DNA from: Axinella damicornis
Lineage: Eukaryota > Porifera > Demospongiae > Axinellida > Axinellidae
NCBI GenBank assembly: GCA_963931865.1
Contig: OZ007507.1
Location: forward strand, 14,938,450-15,002,449
Reading direction: 5' to 3'
Length of the DNA: 64,000 bases
Part shown: piece by piece, positions 44,282 through 56,765 of the stretch
Layout: each line of letters begins with the position of its first letter
Numbering within the stretch: the stretch's first letter is position 1
Notes under the pieces: generated by a model
Database searches by the model: none
Told to the model about the DNA's origin: nothing
The model's input: only the letters and a program-made list of their open reading frames with translations
Position numbers and translations under genes: made by a program

Positions 44282-44869
44282 GCGTTGCCCCTGGTAATGC
44301 AACCTAATCTAAACTAAATAATTAATGTTTGACTACTTACGAATGGCCTGCAAAGATTCTGACTACACCTTCGTGATCGCTATCATGCACTGTCCTCACC
44401 GTATAATTTTGGTGCTGAAACTCACCTTGGTGCTGGAGATACAAGTGCTTTTGTCTCGCCGTGGTCGCCATTGCTCGAGCGCTCTCTCCGACTTCCGGTG
44501 GTAGTACCGTTCTTAGGAAAGGCATGCGAAGATTCTGACCACACGGCCGCTATCGCTGTCGTTCACTGACGCTTACATGCCAAAACTCACCGTGCTGGCT
44601 AAGTTGTGAGTGCTGTAAGAATGTCCTGTCTTCCTTTTGGCCGCCATTGCTAGCGAACGTGGTTGCCACGTGGCATGTGCGTTAATTGGAACGAATTGCA
44701 ATAACTAACTTGCGCTACGGCGAGGCAACCCGGGTTTGCATCGGCTACCAGGAGTGCGGTCGCCCCTCGTTACACTCCTGGTAGGGGAAAAATTGTGCCG
44801 CGTAAATAACGTAAATAATATAATTAATAACTCGTTCCAGTAACAGGAATGGCGCACAAAGATTCTGAC

Positions 44870-45500
44870 TACACCGTCGTGATCGCTATCATGCACTGTC
44901 CCAACCACGGGCCACCGTTCACTTTTTTGCCGACGCAATCCCCCTTTTTGCATTGACCTGTGAACCAACAACCAACCATGACGTCATAATGACGTGTAGG
45001 TAGTATACGGAGGTATACGGTCCAAATAATAAGATATACGTAAGTGCACGAGTAATGGACACGTGCCATGAAGGTTGACGAACGCGTTGACGATCCGAGG
45101 TCGTGGAAGAAGTAGTCTCGCGGGGCCAGCCTCTCGCCACACCCACTACGGAAGACTATGGAAGAAGCGCGTCCTCCTACCAAGAAGCTCTGCAGTTGTG
45201 GGGCAGATCTCTCAACACTGAGCGTATATCACGACAGAAAACACTTGGCTGGGTCGAATCGCTTGAAGGTACAGGCAGCGATTGGGCTGTGGGCGCCCAC
45301 CGTCCACCAAGAGGACGTCTGTGGTGCAGCGCCCATGCACAGAGCTGAAACGGAGGTAGCGAGAGGGCCTAGGGGGGGATAGGGAAGCGGTTTTGACGGC
45401 ATAAAAAGGCTAGAATCCCTGCAAGTACCAAATTGCCACTCCGAGTACTTTTTGGCCTGAGGGGAGAAACAACCAACCAACTAAAGTGGCATTGCGTCTG
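44870..45500. other. Non-satellite insert, no gene established
   Basis: A block unlike the satellite from about 44905 to 45490. An ORF at 45158-45382 (+) begins KKLCSCGADLSTLSVYHDRK, recalling a short C-x-C...H-x(4)-H zinc-binding pattern, but has no second exon or homologue I recognise. Inverted GGTTGGTTG/CAACCAACCAAC words near the edges (44958, 45470) suggest it is a TIR element. Confidence 0.3.
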
Positions 45501-45709
45501 GCAATTTGGTAACTGTGGCCCCGTGGTCCCAACCGTACAATTTTGGTGCTGAAACTCACCTTGGTGGTGGAGATATGAGCGCTTTTGTCTCGCCGTGGAC
45601 GCCATTGCTCGAGCGCTCTCTCCCACTTCCGGTGGCAGTACCGTTCTTAGGAAAGGCACACGAAGATTCTGGTTGCACAGTCGTGATCGCTGCCGTTCAC
45701 GAACGCTTA

Positions 45710-46090
45710 GGCCATACCAACTAAATTTCCTGTTTCTCATTTCCTCCCGCATATAAACTTTTAAGAAACTGACAAAAACACACACAGGAAATGTACATAG
45801 CCAAGAACCTCACCTACAGCGTTGTATCTTCACAGGCAGAATAGTGAAGCTTCTTTCTCTGTGCACAGAGCCTAGCTAGCTACCACGAGCACGATCGTAC
45901 GAACGATCGTGCACGTCTTCTAATTCCGCCTATAGGCCTAGGATCCGCCTACCCATTCCAGGCATCACGTGATCATTTTTCACACTGATTACCCAGTGTT
46001 TTTTAGCCTGTGTGTGTTTACTTTGCGCGCGCCCGCATTTGTTTCCAGACAGAAGCTGAATGAGAAACAGGAAAATTACTTGGTATGGCC
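45710..46090. mobile_element. PIF/Harbinger-like MITE, TSD TTA
   Basis: Ends GGCCATACCAACTAAATTTC and, inverted, GGCCATACCAAGTAATTTTC, continuing through CTGTTTCTCATT. TTA flanks both sides (45707-45709, 46091-46093); intact satellite units have a single TTA in GACGCTTACATGCC. TTA is the usual PIF/Harbinger target. The interior has a palindrome GCACGATCGT-ACGA-ACGATCGTGC at 45880-45905 and no gene. Confidence 0.8.
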
Positions 46091-48175
46091 TTACATGCCA
46101 AAACTCACCGTGCTGGCGAAGTTGTGAGCGCTGTATAAGTTTCTTGTCTTCTCCTTGGGTCGCCATTGCTGACTCAGCTCAATTGATCGACGTCGACGAC
46201 CTAACATAGTCCTCACGTGGCATGTGCGTTAATTGGAATGCGTTGCAATACCTAGCTTGCGCTACGGTCGAGTTGCAACCGGTTGCGACGCGGCTACCAG
46301 GAGTGTGGTTTGCCCCTCGTTACACTCCTGGTAGGGGAAAAATTGTGCCGCGTAATTGATTGATGTAAATAATCAAACCTCATAGCTCGCAGGAAAGGTC
46401 TACAGAGATTCTGACTACACCGTCGTGATGGCTATCATGCAGTTAGACAAACATATAATAATTGTGCTGAAACTCACCTTGGTGGTGGAGATACAAGCGC
46501 TTTTGTCTCGCCGTGGCCGCCATTGCTCGAGCGCTGTCTCAAACTTCCGGTGGCAGTACCGTTCTCAGCAAAGGCACACGTAGATTCTGACCACATAGCT
46601 GTGATCGCTGTCGTTCACTGACGCTTACATGCCAAAACTGACCGTGCTGGCAAAGTTGAAGTGCTGTAATAACTTCGTGTCTTGGCCGCCATTGCTAGCG
46701 ATAGACAGAGCGTTGTTGCCAAGTTGCATGTGCGTTAATTGGAACTAACTGCGATACTTGCTACAGCGAGTCGCAGCCGGCGTTGCAACGGCTACCAGGA
46801 GTGCGGTTGCCCCTCGTTACACTCCTGGCAGGGGAAAAATTGTGCCGCGTAATTAATTAATGTAAATAATCAAACCTCATAGCTCGCAGGAAAAGTCTAC
46901 AGAGATTCTGACTACACCGTCGTGATGGCTATCATGCAGTTAGACAAACGTATAATAATTGTGCTGAAACTCACCTTGGTGGTGGAGATACAAGCGCTTA
47001 TGTCTCGCCGTGGCCGCCATTGCTCGAGCGCTCTCTCCGACTTCCGGTGGCAGTACCGTTCTTAGCAAAGGCACACGAAGATTCTAACCACATGGCCGTG
47101 ATCGCTGTCGTTCACTGACGCTTACATGCCAAAGTTGTAAGTGCTGGCAAAGTTGTAAGTGCTGTAATAACTTCGTGTCTTCCCTTTGGCCGCCATTGCT
47201 AGCGATATCGACAGAGCTTGGTTGCCACGTGCCATGTGCGTTATTTGGAACTAACTGCGATACTTAGCTTTCGCTACGGCGAGTCGCAGCCGGCGTTGCA
47301 ACGGCTACCAGGAGAGCGGTTGCCCCTCGTTACACTCTTGGTATAGAGAAAATTGTGCCGCGTAATATAATTAATGTAAATAATTCGTTCGCGTGATAGG
47401 AATGGCGTACGAAAATTCTGGCTACACCTTCATGATGGCTATCATGCACTGTCCCAACAGTACAATTTTTGGTGCTGAAATTCATGTTGGTGGTGGAGAT
47501 ACAAGCGCTTTTGTTGTGCCGTCGGCCGCCATTGCTCGATCGCTCTATTCGACGTTGGTTGCCAGTACAGTCTAACGAAGGCCCCACAAAGATTCTGACC
47601 ACACGGCCGTAATCGCTGTCGTCCACTGACGCTTACATGCCGAAACTCACTGTGCAGGCTAAGTTGTGAGTGCTGTAATAATGTCTCGTCTTCCTTTTGG
47701 TCGCCATTGCTCGCGATCGACTGAGCGTGGTTGTCACGTGGCATGTGCGTTAATTGGAACGAACTTTAGTTGCGCTACGTCGCAACCGGTTGCGACGCGG
47801 CTTATTAGGTACTTGAGAGCGCTCCAAATAATTTCTGATCTTCCCTAACTATCGTGGTACTCACATGATGTGTGATAATTGGAACGAACTGTTACACTTA
47901 GCTTGTGCTACCGTTTAACCGCGGCTACTGCAGTTTTCATGAACCTTGCAAAGTGGAGAGGGAAAACGGTTAACCTCTAATTCAATAAGCAAATTTGCGC
48001 GCCAAGTGCATGAAGCCATTCTAGTCGGTCTTCACAGTGATTGATTGACTAGTACTCTCTGCAACCTTTCTGTTGTTATAGCTAGCTAGCTATACGGAGT
48101 TTAGTCGACGTATACTATCAGTATCACCGCTCTCAGCTCACTGATCTGACTCTGTATGTAGCCTAGCTACCTGCC

Positions 48176-49266
48176 ATGGAACGGTCTCACAGTAGCCTCG
48201 GTGGTGAATCAACACAGTGGAGTCACCAGTTCACTTTCCCCTGTCCAACTGGTCCCACTACGTGTGGGTACGCTCCTCACCTTGACGATCAACACGGACC
48301 AACAGGGCCAGTTCCAGCTGCCACAAACACTGTGAGTTTGAGATTTAGCAAGCTAACAGCCTGGTGGGCTTTATTTAAAACAGCTCAATTCATCCTTTAT
48401 TTAGGTACCTGCTACCTTGTCAGGACCGCTGTTGACCAAGCAATACAAGTATGCTGTTAAAATTATAAATGAAAAAAAACAAAAAAGACTGCCAGACTGT
48501 TGATTTGCATGGGGTAACAAAGATATTCAGCACAGCACTAGAATTGAAGTGTCAGTTGGTGGAGAGTCTTGACAAACTTGTTCCCCCTGCTTCTAAAATA
48601 GACTTGTTTCAGGTTGGTTATCTGTATGGACGACCACAGAAGAAACGGTCTATAATCTCATCTGAGGATCTTGAAGCTATGTATATGTCTGGGAAGCCAA
48701 ATGGGGAAATCCTACTTTGGTGTAGTAAAAGGGACACTGATGAATCAGACTCCCATGAGGCTGGTACTAGCGGTTCTCGTAAAAAAAGAACCAATAGTAG
48801 TACGTCTGATATACCTCAAACCAAGAAAGCCGCTCGCGAGAGTAAGTTAGAGGAATTGACTGATGAGCTAAAGAAAATTCATGAGGACAAATATAGTTAT
48901 GCACAGCTGAAAATGTGGGCAAGAATGATCGAAAGTCAGCAGTGGAATAGTAAGGAGAATCCACCACCTGACAGTGTACCAATGATTTGTGGTTCATTTT
49001 CAAAAGAAAAACGCAAAGATGACACAGCTGGTATTATTACAGAGGCTGCTGTTGCTTTTGCACATGCACTCCGTGGCTCACCTGTTGCAGCTGTCAATAC
49101 TCCTCCGTGTACCGGTATCTCTCCTGGCAAAAAGGCACAGCTCAGTCAGCAGTATCTACAGCAGTTAAAAACAATCCAGAACCTTCATGACGATGGCATA
49201 CTCACAGATGAAGAGTTTGGTGACGAGAAGATACGAGTTATGGCCAATCTGCGTAGCCTCAAGTAG
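48176..49266 (+). CDS. Accessory protein of the Tc1/mariner element
   Basis: Exon 1 is 48176-48331 (ACT|GTGAGT donor), intron 73 bp, exon 2 48405-49266. Exon 2 opens VPATLSGPLLTKQYKYAVKI; then an A-rich run at 48469-48486 holds one base too many and shifts the frame into the long 265-codon ORF, so that ORF's ATG is not the true start. The N-terminus is Ser/Thr/Gly/Pro-rich. The middle has FQVGYLYGRPQKKRS and LEAMYMSGKPNGEILLWC, then a basic-acidic linker and a helical KLEELTDELKKIHEDK. The C-terminus (KTIQNLHDDGILTDEEFGDE) has the L-x-x-G-x-(L/I)-T-x-E-E-F pattern of SHOCT domains. Function unknown; likely a transposon-encoded oligomerising partner. Confidence 0.65.
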
Positions 49267-49503
49267 TGTTATGTATCTAGTGTGCATCATGTGTACTGAT
49301 TATCCGGAATGTTTAACATGCGTGTGCATCATGTGTACTGATTATCCGGAATGTTTAACATGCGTCTAGCATTGCATCATTATGTGTACTGTTTGACAAG
49401 TGATACTACATATTTATGCATGAAGGGAAAATTTACAGACTATACTGCTAAAGATATGCATAGAAATGAGCTTACTACATTAATTAAGAGAAAAAGAGAA
49501 CAA

Positions 49504-50523
49504 TTATTCATATCCAGAGTCTTTCACCCAGGCCTTGCAATCATCACTAGAAATGTTTGTGAATGCACTTAACAGAATAGTTTCAATATCATCTGTAACC
49601 TGCAGTAGAGCCTCATTAGCTATTAGATAGGATTTGATGCTAGAAAATACCTCCTCGATGGGATTCAGGTCGGGTGAATATGGAGGCAGGTAGATGAGGA
49701 AGGCACCAACACTTGTAATAAGTTCAGAAATGCCTTCAATGTGGTGAATGGAGGCGTTATCCATTATCACTACACTGTGCTCATTGGTGCCATTGAAAGG
49801 CATCAAGTGTGGTAGCAGAGAGTTTTCAATGAAGCTATAGAAGGTCTCACCATTTACAGCTCCATGGTAATACTGACACTCCAGGATTCCATTCACTGAC
49901 ATTGCACCGATAGCGGAAACATGCTGCCCCCTTGCTAAAAGCCTGTGAGCCCGGGTGCGCCTTCCACGCAAGCTGTAACCAAACTTTCTTAACGAATCTC
50001 GCCTGTCAGTGCCGGTTTCGTCGATGAAAACCAGCATCGATGGTTTGTACAGTTCCATTTCACTCTTAAACTGACGCCGAAGTTCTGCGCTCTGCTGTAG
50101 AGCAACGGCTTGGATCTTTGTACGGGTAAATGCGCATTTGTGCAAAAACCTACAGATGGTGGCTATGCTGGCATCTGTTCCACTACTTTGCAATTCCCGG
50201 CGGATTTCATGTAGGTAGATCCCTGGTCGGTCTATGACTAGTTGTAGAACAAGAAACTCATCATTCTGACTCAGAATAGTTCCATTTTGTCTCACTGGAT
50301 AGGGTCGCTTCTCTATGGTGCCTTCAGTGTCAAAGCGACTTTCAGTTCTGTACACTGTAGATAGTGACACGCCTAAATTCTCACTAACTCGCTTTGGGCT
50401 GTATTCAAGAACTTTCCTCTGGTAGATCATCCGCCATTTTAGGTCAGAGTCATAAGCTCTACTTCTCCAGGGCTCGTAAGACATGCTTGGCAGCTCACCA
50501 ATGGCACCAGACAGAGAGGCCAT
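49504..50523 (-). CDS. Tc1/mariner-type DDE transposase, 339 aa
   Basis: Intact single-exon ORF. It cuts and joins the TIRs of its own element. A helix-turn-helix lies at residues about 35-65 (SPKRVSENLGVSLSTVYRT). The catalytic domain shows VFIDETG (D168), VVIMDNASIHH (D255) and PPYSPDLNPIEEVFSSIKS (E290), with 34 residues between the second Asp and the Glu, the DD34E spacing of Tc1. Length fits the family (about 340). The start at 50521-50523 is the first Met after the TIR side. No frameshift or stop, so it may be active or recently active. It is convergent with the accessory gene. Confidence 0.92.
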   Translation of the reverse strand: MASLSGAIGELPSMSYEPWRSRAYDSDLKWRMIYQRKVLEYSPKRVSENLGVSLSTVYRTESRFDTEGTIEKRPYPVRQNGTILSQNDEFLVLQLVIDRPGIYLHEIRRELQSSGTDASIATICRFLHKCAFTRTKIQAVALQQSAELRRQFKSEMELYKPSMLVFIDETGTDRRDSLRKFGYSLRGRRTRAHRLLARGQHVSAIGAMSVNGILECQYYHGAVNGETFYSFIENSLLPHLMPFNGTNEHSVVIMDNASIHHIEGISELITSVGAFLIYLPPYSPDLNPIEEVFSSIKSYLIANEALLQVTDDIETILLSAFTNISSDDCKAWVKDSGYE

Positions 50524-51403
50524 AGATAATCTCTGCTAAATCAACGCGCGCACTAATTGAATTATTACGTAGCCGTTTTCCGTTTACGGTCTCCACTTTT
50601 GAAAGGTTCATGAAAACTGCAGTACCAGGAGTGCGGTTGCCCCTCGTCAACAAAGCAGAAATAAAATTAAATAATGTTTGAGTACTTAGGCTTGGCCTAC
50701 AGAAATTCTGACTACACAGCCGTGATCGCTATCATGCCCTGACCTGAATGTAAAAAGTTGGTGTTGAAACTCACCTTGGTGGTGGAGATATGAGCGCTTT
50801 TGTCTCGCCGTGCACGACCACAATGGCAGTACCATTTTTAGGAAAGGCACACGAAGATTCAGACCACACGGCCGCGCATACTATCATGGTACTCACGTGA
50901 TGTGTGATAATTGGAACGAACTGTCACACTTAGCTTGTGCTACCGTTTAACCGCGGCTACCAGGAGTGCGGTTGCCCCTCGTAATTACACTACTGGTATA
51001 GGAAAAATTGTGCCGCGTAAATATTACACTCCTGGTATAGAGAAAATTGTGCCGCGTAACTAATCTAAATAATCTAAATAAATAATCAAACCTCACAGCA
51101 CGCAGGAAAGGTCTACAGAGATTCTGACTACACCGTTGTGATCGCTATCATGCAGTGACACTACCACACAATAATTGTGGTGAAACTCACCTTGGTGGTG
51201 GAGATACAAGAGCTTTTGTCGTGCCGTCGGCCCGATCGTTCTCTTCGACGTTGGTTGCCAGTACAGTTATACGAAGGGCCCACAAAGATTCTGACCACAC
51301 AGCCGTAATCGCTGTTGTTCACTGACGCTTACATGCCAAAACTCACCGTGCAGGTAAAGTTGTAAGTGCTGTTACAAATTTGTGTCTTCCCTTTGGTCGC
51401 CAT

Positions 51404-51758
51404 TAGGCCTGTCCACATTATTCTACTTTTTCTGCCTATTATTCTATTCAGAATTTCCCCCCAAATGCTCCTATTATTCCCAAAGAGATTCCCATTATTC
51501 CCAGAGAGATGCCCATTATTCCCATCAAAATTAGGGAAAGTGAGTCAAGTGACTTCAAAAACAATCAACGATTGTATTGCAACATAATCCAGGTTTCAAT
51601 ATAGTCCTCAAGTGAATAGGATTGTCGTTGAGTGAAGGAGTTCTGTAAAGTTCTTGACCTTTGTAAGGATTTGAAGCCCTATTAGGCTGGAATATTCTCT
51701 TATTCAAGTTGGTACCTATTATTCCCAAAATTATTCCCGAATAATGTGGACAGGCCTA
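51404..51758. mobile_element. hAT-like MITE, 8-bp TSD GTCGCCAT
   Basis: Ends TAGGCCTGTCCACATTATTC are inverted copies. GTCGCCAT is at 51396-51403 and again at 51759-51766; intact units have it once (GGTCGCCATTGCT). The 355-bp interior is rich in TATTCCCA repeats and has no gene. An 8-bp duplication fits the hAT superfamily. Confidence 0.8.
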
Positions 51759-53832
51759 GTCGCCATTGCTAGCGATCGACTGAGCGTGGTTGCCACGTGG
51801 CATGTGCGTTAATTGGGAATAACTGCGATACTTTAGCTTTCGCTACGGCGAGTCGCAGCCAGCGTTGCAACGGCTACCAAGAGTGCGGTTGCCCCTCGAA
51901 TAATTAATTAATTAATGTAAATAATAAATGTTTGACTTCTTCGGAATGGCCTACAAAGATTCTGACTACACCGTCGTGATCGCTATGATGCAGTGACACA
52001 ACCACAAAATAATTGTGCTGAAACTCACCTTGGTGGCGGAGATACAAGCGCTTTTGTCGTGCCGTCGGCCACCATTGCTCGATCGCTCTCTTCGGCGTTG
52101 GTTGCCAGTACAGTCTTACGAAGCCCCCACAAAGATTCTGGCCACACGGCCGTGATCACTGTCGTTCACTGACGCTTACATGCCGAAACTCACCGTGCTG
52201 GCTAAGTTGTGAGTGCTGTAATAATGTCTTGTCTTCCTTTTGTCGTCATTGCTCGCGATCGACTTAGCGTGGTTGCACGTGGCATGTGCGTTAATTGGAA
52301 CGAATTGCAATACCGTTCGCGCTACGGCGAGGAGTTGCAACGCGGCTATTATTCGGTATCTCTAAGCCATTTCTGATCTTCCCTATATATATAATTATAG
52401 CTATCATGGTACTCATGTGATAATTCGAACGAACTGCCACGCTTAGCCTGTGCTACCGTTTAACCGCGGCCACCAGGAGTGCGGTTGCCCCTCGTTACAC
52501 TCCTGGTAGGGGAAAAATTGTGCCGCGTAATCTAAATAATTAATTAATTAAATAATCAAACCTCATAGCTCGCAGGAAAAGTCTATAAAGATTCTGACTA
52601 CAACGTCGTGATCGCTATCATGCAGTTAGACAAACGCATAATAATTGTGCTGAAACTCACCTTGGTGGTGGAGATACAAGCGCTTCTGTCGTGCCGTCGG
52701 CCGCCATTGCTAGATCGTTGGTTGCAGTACAGTCTTACGAAGGCCCCACAAACATTCTGACCACACAGCCGTAATCGCTGTCGTTCACTGAAGCTTACAT
52801 GCCAAAACTCACCGTGTTGGCAAAGTTGTAAGTGCTGTAATAACTTCGTGTCTTCCCTTGGCCGCCATTGCTAGCGATCGACAGAGCGTTGTTGCCATGT
52901 GGCATGTGCGTTAATTGGGAATAACTGCGATACTTAGCTTGCGCTACGGCGAGTCGGAGCCGGCGTTGCAACGGCTACCAGGAGTGCGGTTGCCCTTCGT
53001 TACACTCCTGGTAGGGGAAAAATTGTGCCGCGTAAATAATCTAAATAATCTAAATAATCTAAATAATTAAATAATCAAACCTCACAGCACGCAGGAAAGG
53101 TCTACAGAGATTCTGACTACACCATCGTGATCGCTATCATGCAGTGACACAACCACACAATAATTGTGGCGAAACTCACCTTGGTGATGGAGATACAAGC
53201 GCTTTTGTCGAGCCGTCGGCCGCCATTGCTCGATCGTTCTCTTCGACGTTGGTTGCCTGTACAGTCATACGAAGGGCCCACAAAGATTCTGACCACACAG
53301 CCGTAATCGCTGTTGTTCACTGACGGTTACATACCGAAACTCACCGTGCTGGCAAGGTTGTAAGTGCTGTTATAATTTCCTTTGGTCGCCATTGCTAGCG
53401 TTCGACTGAGCGTGGTTGCCACGTGGCATGTGCGTTAATTGGAACGAATTGCAATAATTAGCTTGCGCTACTGCGAGGCAACCGCAGAGTTGTAACGGCG
53501 CTACCAGGAGTGCGGTTGCCCCTCGTTACACTCCTGGTAGGGGAAAAATTGTGCCGCGTAATGTAAACTAATCTAAATAATCTAAATAATCTAAATAATT
53601 AATAAACGTTTGACTATTTCCGAATGGCTTACAAAGATTCTGACTACACCGTCGTGATCGCTATGATGCAGTGACACAAAATCAAAATAATTGTGCTGAA
53701 ACTCACCTTGGTGGTAGAGATATGAACGCTTTTGTCTCGCCGTTGGCCACCATCGCTCGAGCGCTCTCTTCGACTTCCGGTGGCAGTACCGTTCTTTGGA
53801 AAGGCACACGAAGATTCTGACCACACGGCCGT

Positions 53833-54307
53833 ATGGCACGCCGTCCGTAACAAAAATAGGTAAACTCGGAAGCAACATTTATTTGTCGACGTAGAAATCT
53901 TATTTGCCGATGTGCAAAGTTTACTTGCCGGCGTGGAAATCTTATTTGCCGTCGTGCAACGTTTATTTGCCGACGTAGCCGCTTTCTTATCTGCCGACGT
54001 TGACTTCTTATTTGCCAACGTTGACTTCTTATATGCCGACGTAGACTTCTTATTCGCCGTACTTCAGATTCTGACCGCTACTGCAATCACTGCACGTCGG
54101 CAAATAAGAAGTCAACGTCGGCAAATAAACGTTCCACGTCGGCAAATAAAGATTTATACGCGGGCAAAATAACGTCGGCAAATAAACAAATACGATTTCT
54201 ACGTCGGCAAATAAGGTACGACGTCGGCAAATAAATGTTGCACGTCGGCAAATAAATATTATGTCAGTTTCCGAGTTTACCTATTTTTGTTACGGACGGC
54301 GTGCCAT
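53833..54307. mobile_element. Foldback element of CGTCGGCAAATAA repeats, 8-bp TSD ACGGCCGT
   Basis: Ends ATGGCACGCCGTCCGTAACA are exact inverses. ACGGCCGT flanks both (53825-53832, 54308-54315) and occurs once in intact units. The left half has about seven copies of TTATTTGCCGACGT and the right half about six of ACGTCGGCAAATAA, so the whole 475 bp can fold. The 8-bp TSD points to hAT or Merlin-type transposition. ORFs inside (KKSTSADKKAATSANK) are repeat artefacts. Confidence 0.85.
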
Positions 54308-54566
54308 ACGGCCGTGATCGCTGTCGTTCACTGACGCTTACATGCCAAAACTCACCGTGCTGGCTAAGTTGTGAGTGCTGTAATAATGTCTTGTCGTCCT
54401 TTTGGTCGCCATTGCTCGCGATCGACTGAGCGTGGTTGCCACGTGGCCTGTGCGTTAATTGGAACGAATTGCAATATTTAGCTTCGCTACGGCGAGTCGC
54501 AACGGGGTTGCAACGCGGCTACCAGGAGTGCGGTTGCCCCTCGTCAACAAAGCAGAAATAAACATA

Positions 54567-55643
54567 TCACAGAGTCGGTAGACTCTGTATGTAGGGATAC
54601 GACGTACACGCAATGTATGCTAATACAAAAGAATCTCTCCAAATCTCAGAAACGGTACACTTATAAGCCTTTATAACCACATACCGTTCATCTTCGAGTG
54701 TTTTCATGACCAACAAGACTCCTCGCGTCGCGAAAAACCGTCGCGAAAGTACCGCACCAGGTACTCGCAAAACGGGCAAATTTGTTTTTCTTTCTTCTTT
54801 CTTCTTTCTTCTTTCTTTCAGACGGGCTAGCTCAACGTCGCCTCAATCCCTCATGATGGTTTTCGCACGAAACAGCAGCATTTTACACCGAGCAGTGCAC
54901 CAGCCCATCGCTTTTTGGCAACCTCCAAGTCTTCACCAGGCGGCTACAGCTGCCCACTCAATAACTATGGCTTCATTTGTCACGCCATTTTCATGTTTGT
55001 ACGCATGCGCACTTAAACGATCACTTAGCAACGATACGTAATTATTATTCAAGATCGCTGAATTAGAAGTGCCTTGCGCTGTTGTGTTACCGTAACTAGA
55101 CTGAGGTGAATTCTCTGTGCTATAATTATGTTACTAGACTGTGTTCTGTGAGAGGGGTGAATGCCTATCTAAAGACTCAACAATGTGTCACTACTACTAT
55201 CTGGTATAGCTATTTTACCTACACTACTTCAGCTCAGGGAGCACTGGCTTAGTATCCATCCAGAAAAGGGTTGGCTTTTGAGATGCTTGGGTCTGATTCT
55301 TCAGCCATTGCTGGCAGTGTAAATGCCAGAGTCCAGTATGCATGCGCCTGCTGCTAAAAAAAATGACATAAACAAGTAATAAAAAACATTTAAAATGTAA
55401 CAGGATGTAGGGATACCAGAACCGCAAAAAGTAAGGAAACAAGGTAGGGATGATCACACAAAACAGTGAAGTATACAATCCCCCTACATATCTTTTTTCA
55501 TTATACACGTATTATGGAAAAAAATCTCTGTAGGGGGTTGTATACTTCACTGTTTTGTGTGATCATCCCTACCTTGTTTCCTTACTTTTTGCGGTTCGGG
55601 TATCCCTACATCCTGTTACATTTTAAATGTTTTTTATTACTTG
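54567..55643 (+). mobile_element. Helitron-like element, copy B
   Basis: 1077 bp, nearly the same as copy A but on the other strand: TCACAGAGTC start, CAGAGTC/GACTCTG hairpin, CTTCTTTCTTCTTTCTT tract, CTTG end. It follows A and precedes T. The related satellite stretch at 50650-50680 (GCAGAAATAAAATTAAATAA) is a near-empty site. It has no Rep/helicase gene. The high similarity of copies A and B suggests recent activity. Confidence 0.75.
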
Positions 55644-56765
55644 TTAAATAATGTTTGAGTACTTAGGCTTGGCCTACAGAAATTCTGACTACACCGCCGT
55701 GATCACTATCATGCACTGACCTGAATGTAAAAGTTGGTGTTGAAACTCACCTTGGTGGTGGAGATACGAGCCTTGGGCGTTTTTAGGAAAGGCAGACGAA
55801 GATTCAGACCACACGGCCGTGATCGCCGTCATTCACTGACGCCATAACTCACCGTGCTGGCAGTTGTGAGTTGCAATACCTAGCTTGTGCTATCAGCGAG
55901 TTGCAACCGGTTGCATCGGCTGCTACCAGGAGTGCGGTTGCCCCTCGCTAATAAAGCAAATATAAACAAATAAAAAACCTCCCAGCCCGCAGGAAGGACC
56001 TATACAAAGGTTCTGACTAAATCTTCATGATCACTATCGTGCAGTGACCCAACCGTACAATTTTGTTGCTGAAATTCATCTTGGTAGTGGAGTTGTGAGT
56101 GCTTTTGTCTTCCCTTCAGCCGCCATTGCTCGAGCGCTCTCTTCAACTTTTCATTGCCACAAAGACTATATGACCACCCAGCGAGTTGCAACCGGTTGCA
56201 TCGCGGCTACCAGGAGTGCGGTTGCCCCTCGCTAATATAAACAAATAAAAAACCTCCCAGCCCGCAGGAAGGACCTACAAAGGTTCTGACTAAATCTTCA
56301 TGATCACTATCGTGCAGTGACCCAACCATACAATTTTGTTGCTGATGGTAGTGGAGTTGTGAGTGCTTTTGTCTTCCCTTCAACCGCCATTGCTCGAGCG
56401 CTCTCTTCAGCTTTCAAAGTTTCATCGCCACAAAGACTATGACCACCCAGCGAGTTGCAACCGGTTGCATCGCGGCTACCAGGAGTGTGGTTGCCCCTCG
56501 TTACACTCCTGGTATAGAGAAAATTGTGCCGCGTAAATAATCTAAATAAATAATCAAACCTCACAGCACGCAGGAAAGGTCTACAGAGATTCTGACTACA
56601 CCATCGTGATCGCCATCATGCAGTGACACAACCACACAATAATTGTGGCGAAACTCACCTTGGTGATGGAGATACAAGCGCTTTTGACGTGCCGTCGGCC
56701 GCCATTGCTCGATCGTTCTCTTCGACGTTGGTTGCCAGTACAGTCATACTAAGGGCCCACAAAGA

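Larger units (their letters stand above)
47928..50622. mobile_element. Tc1/mariner element with two genes, TSD TA
   Basis: TIRs start CTGCAGTTTTCATGAACCTT on both ends (20 bp perfect) and continue with CAAA(A)GTGGAGA. TA flanks both ends. The empty site GGCTACCAGGAGTGCGG occurs in every satellite unit, so the insertion point is certain. At 2.7 kb it is about twice the usual Tc1 length because it carries a second gene (48176-49266, +) facing the transposase gene (49504-50523, -). Confidence 0.9.

Noticed and set aside
53644..54172. ORF rich in KKSTSANKxxTSADK repeats
   Set aside because: Translation of the CGTCGGCAAATAA foldback repeats.
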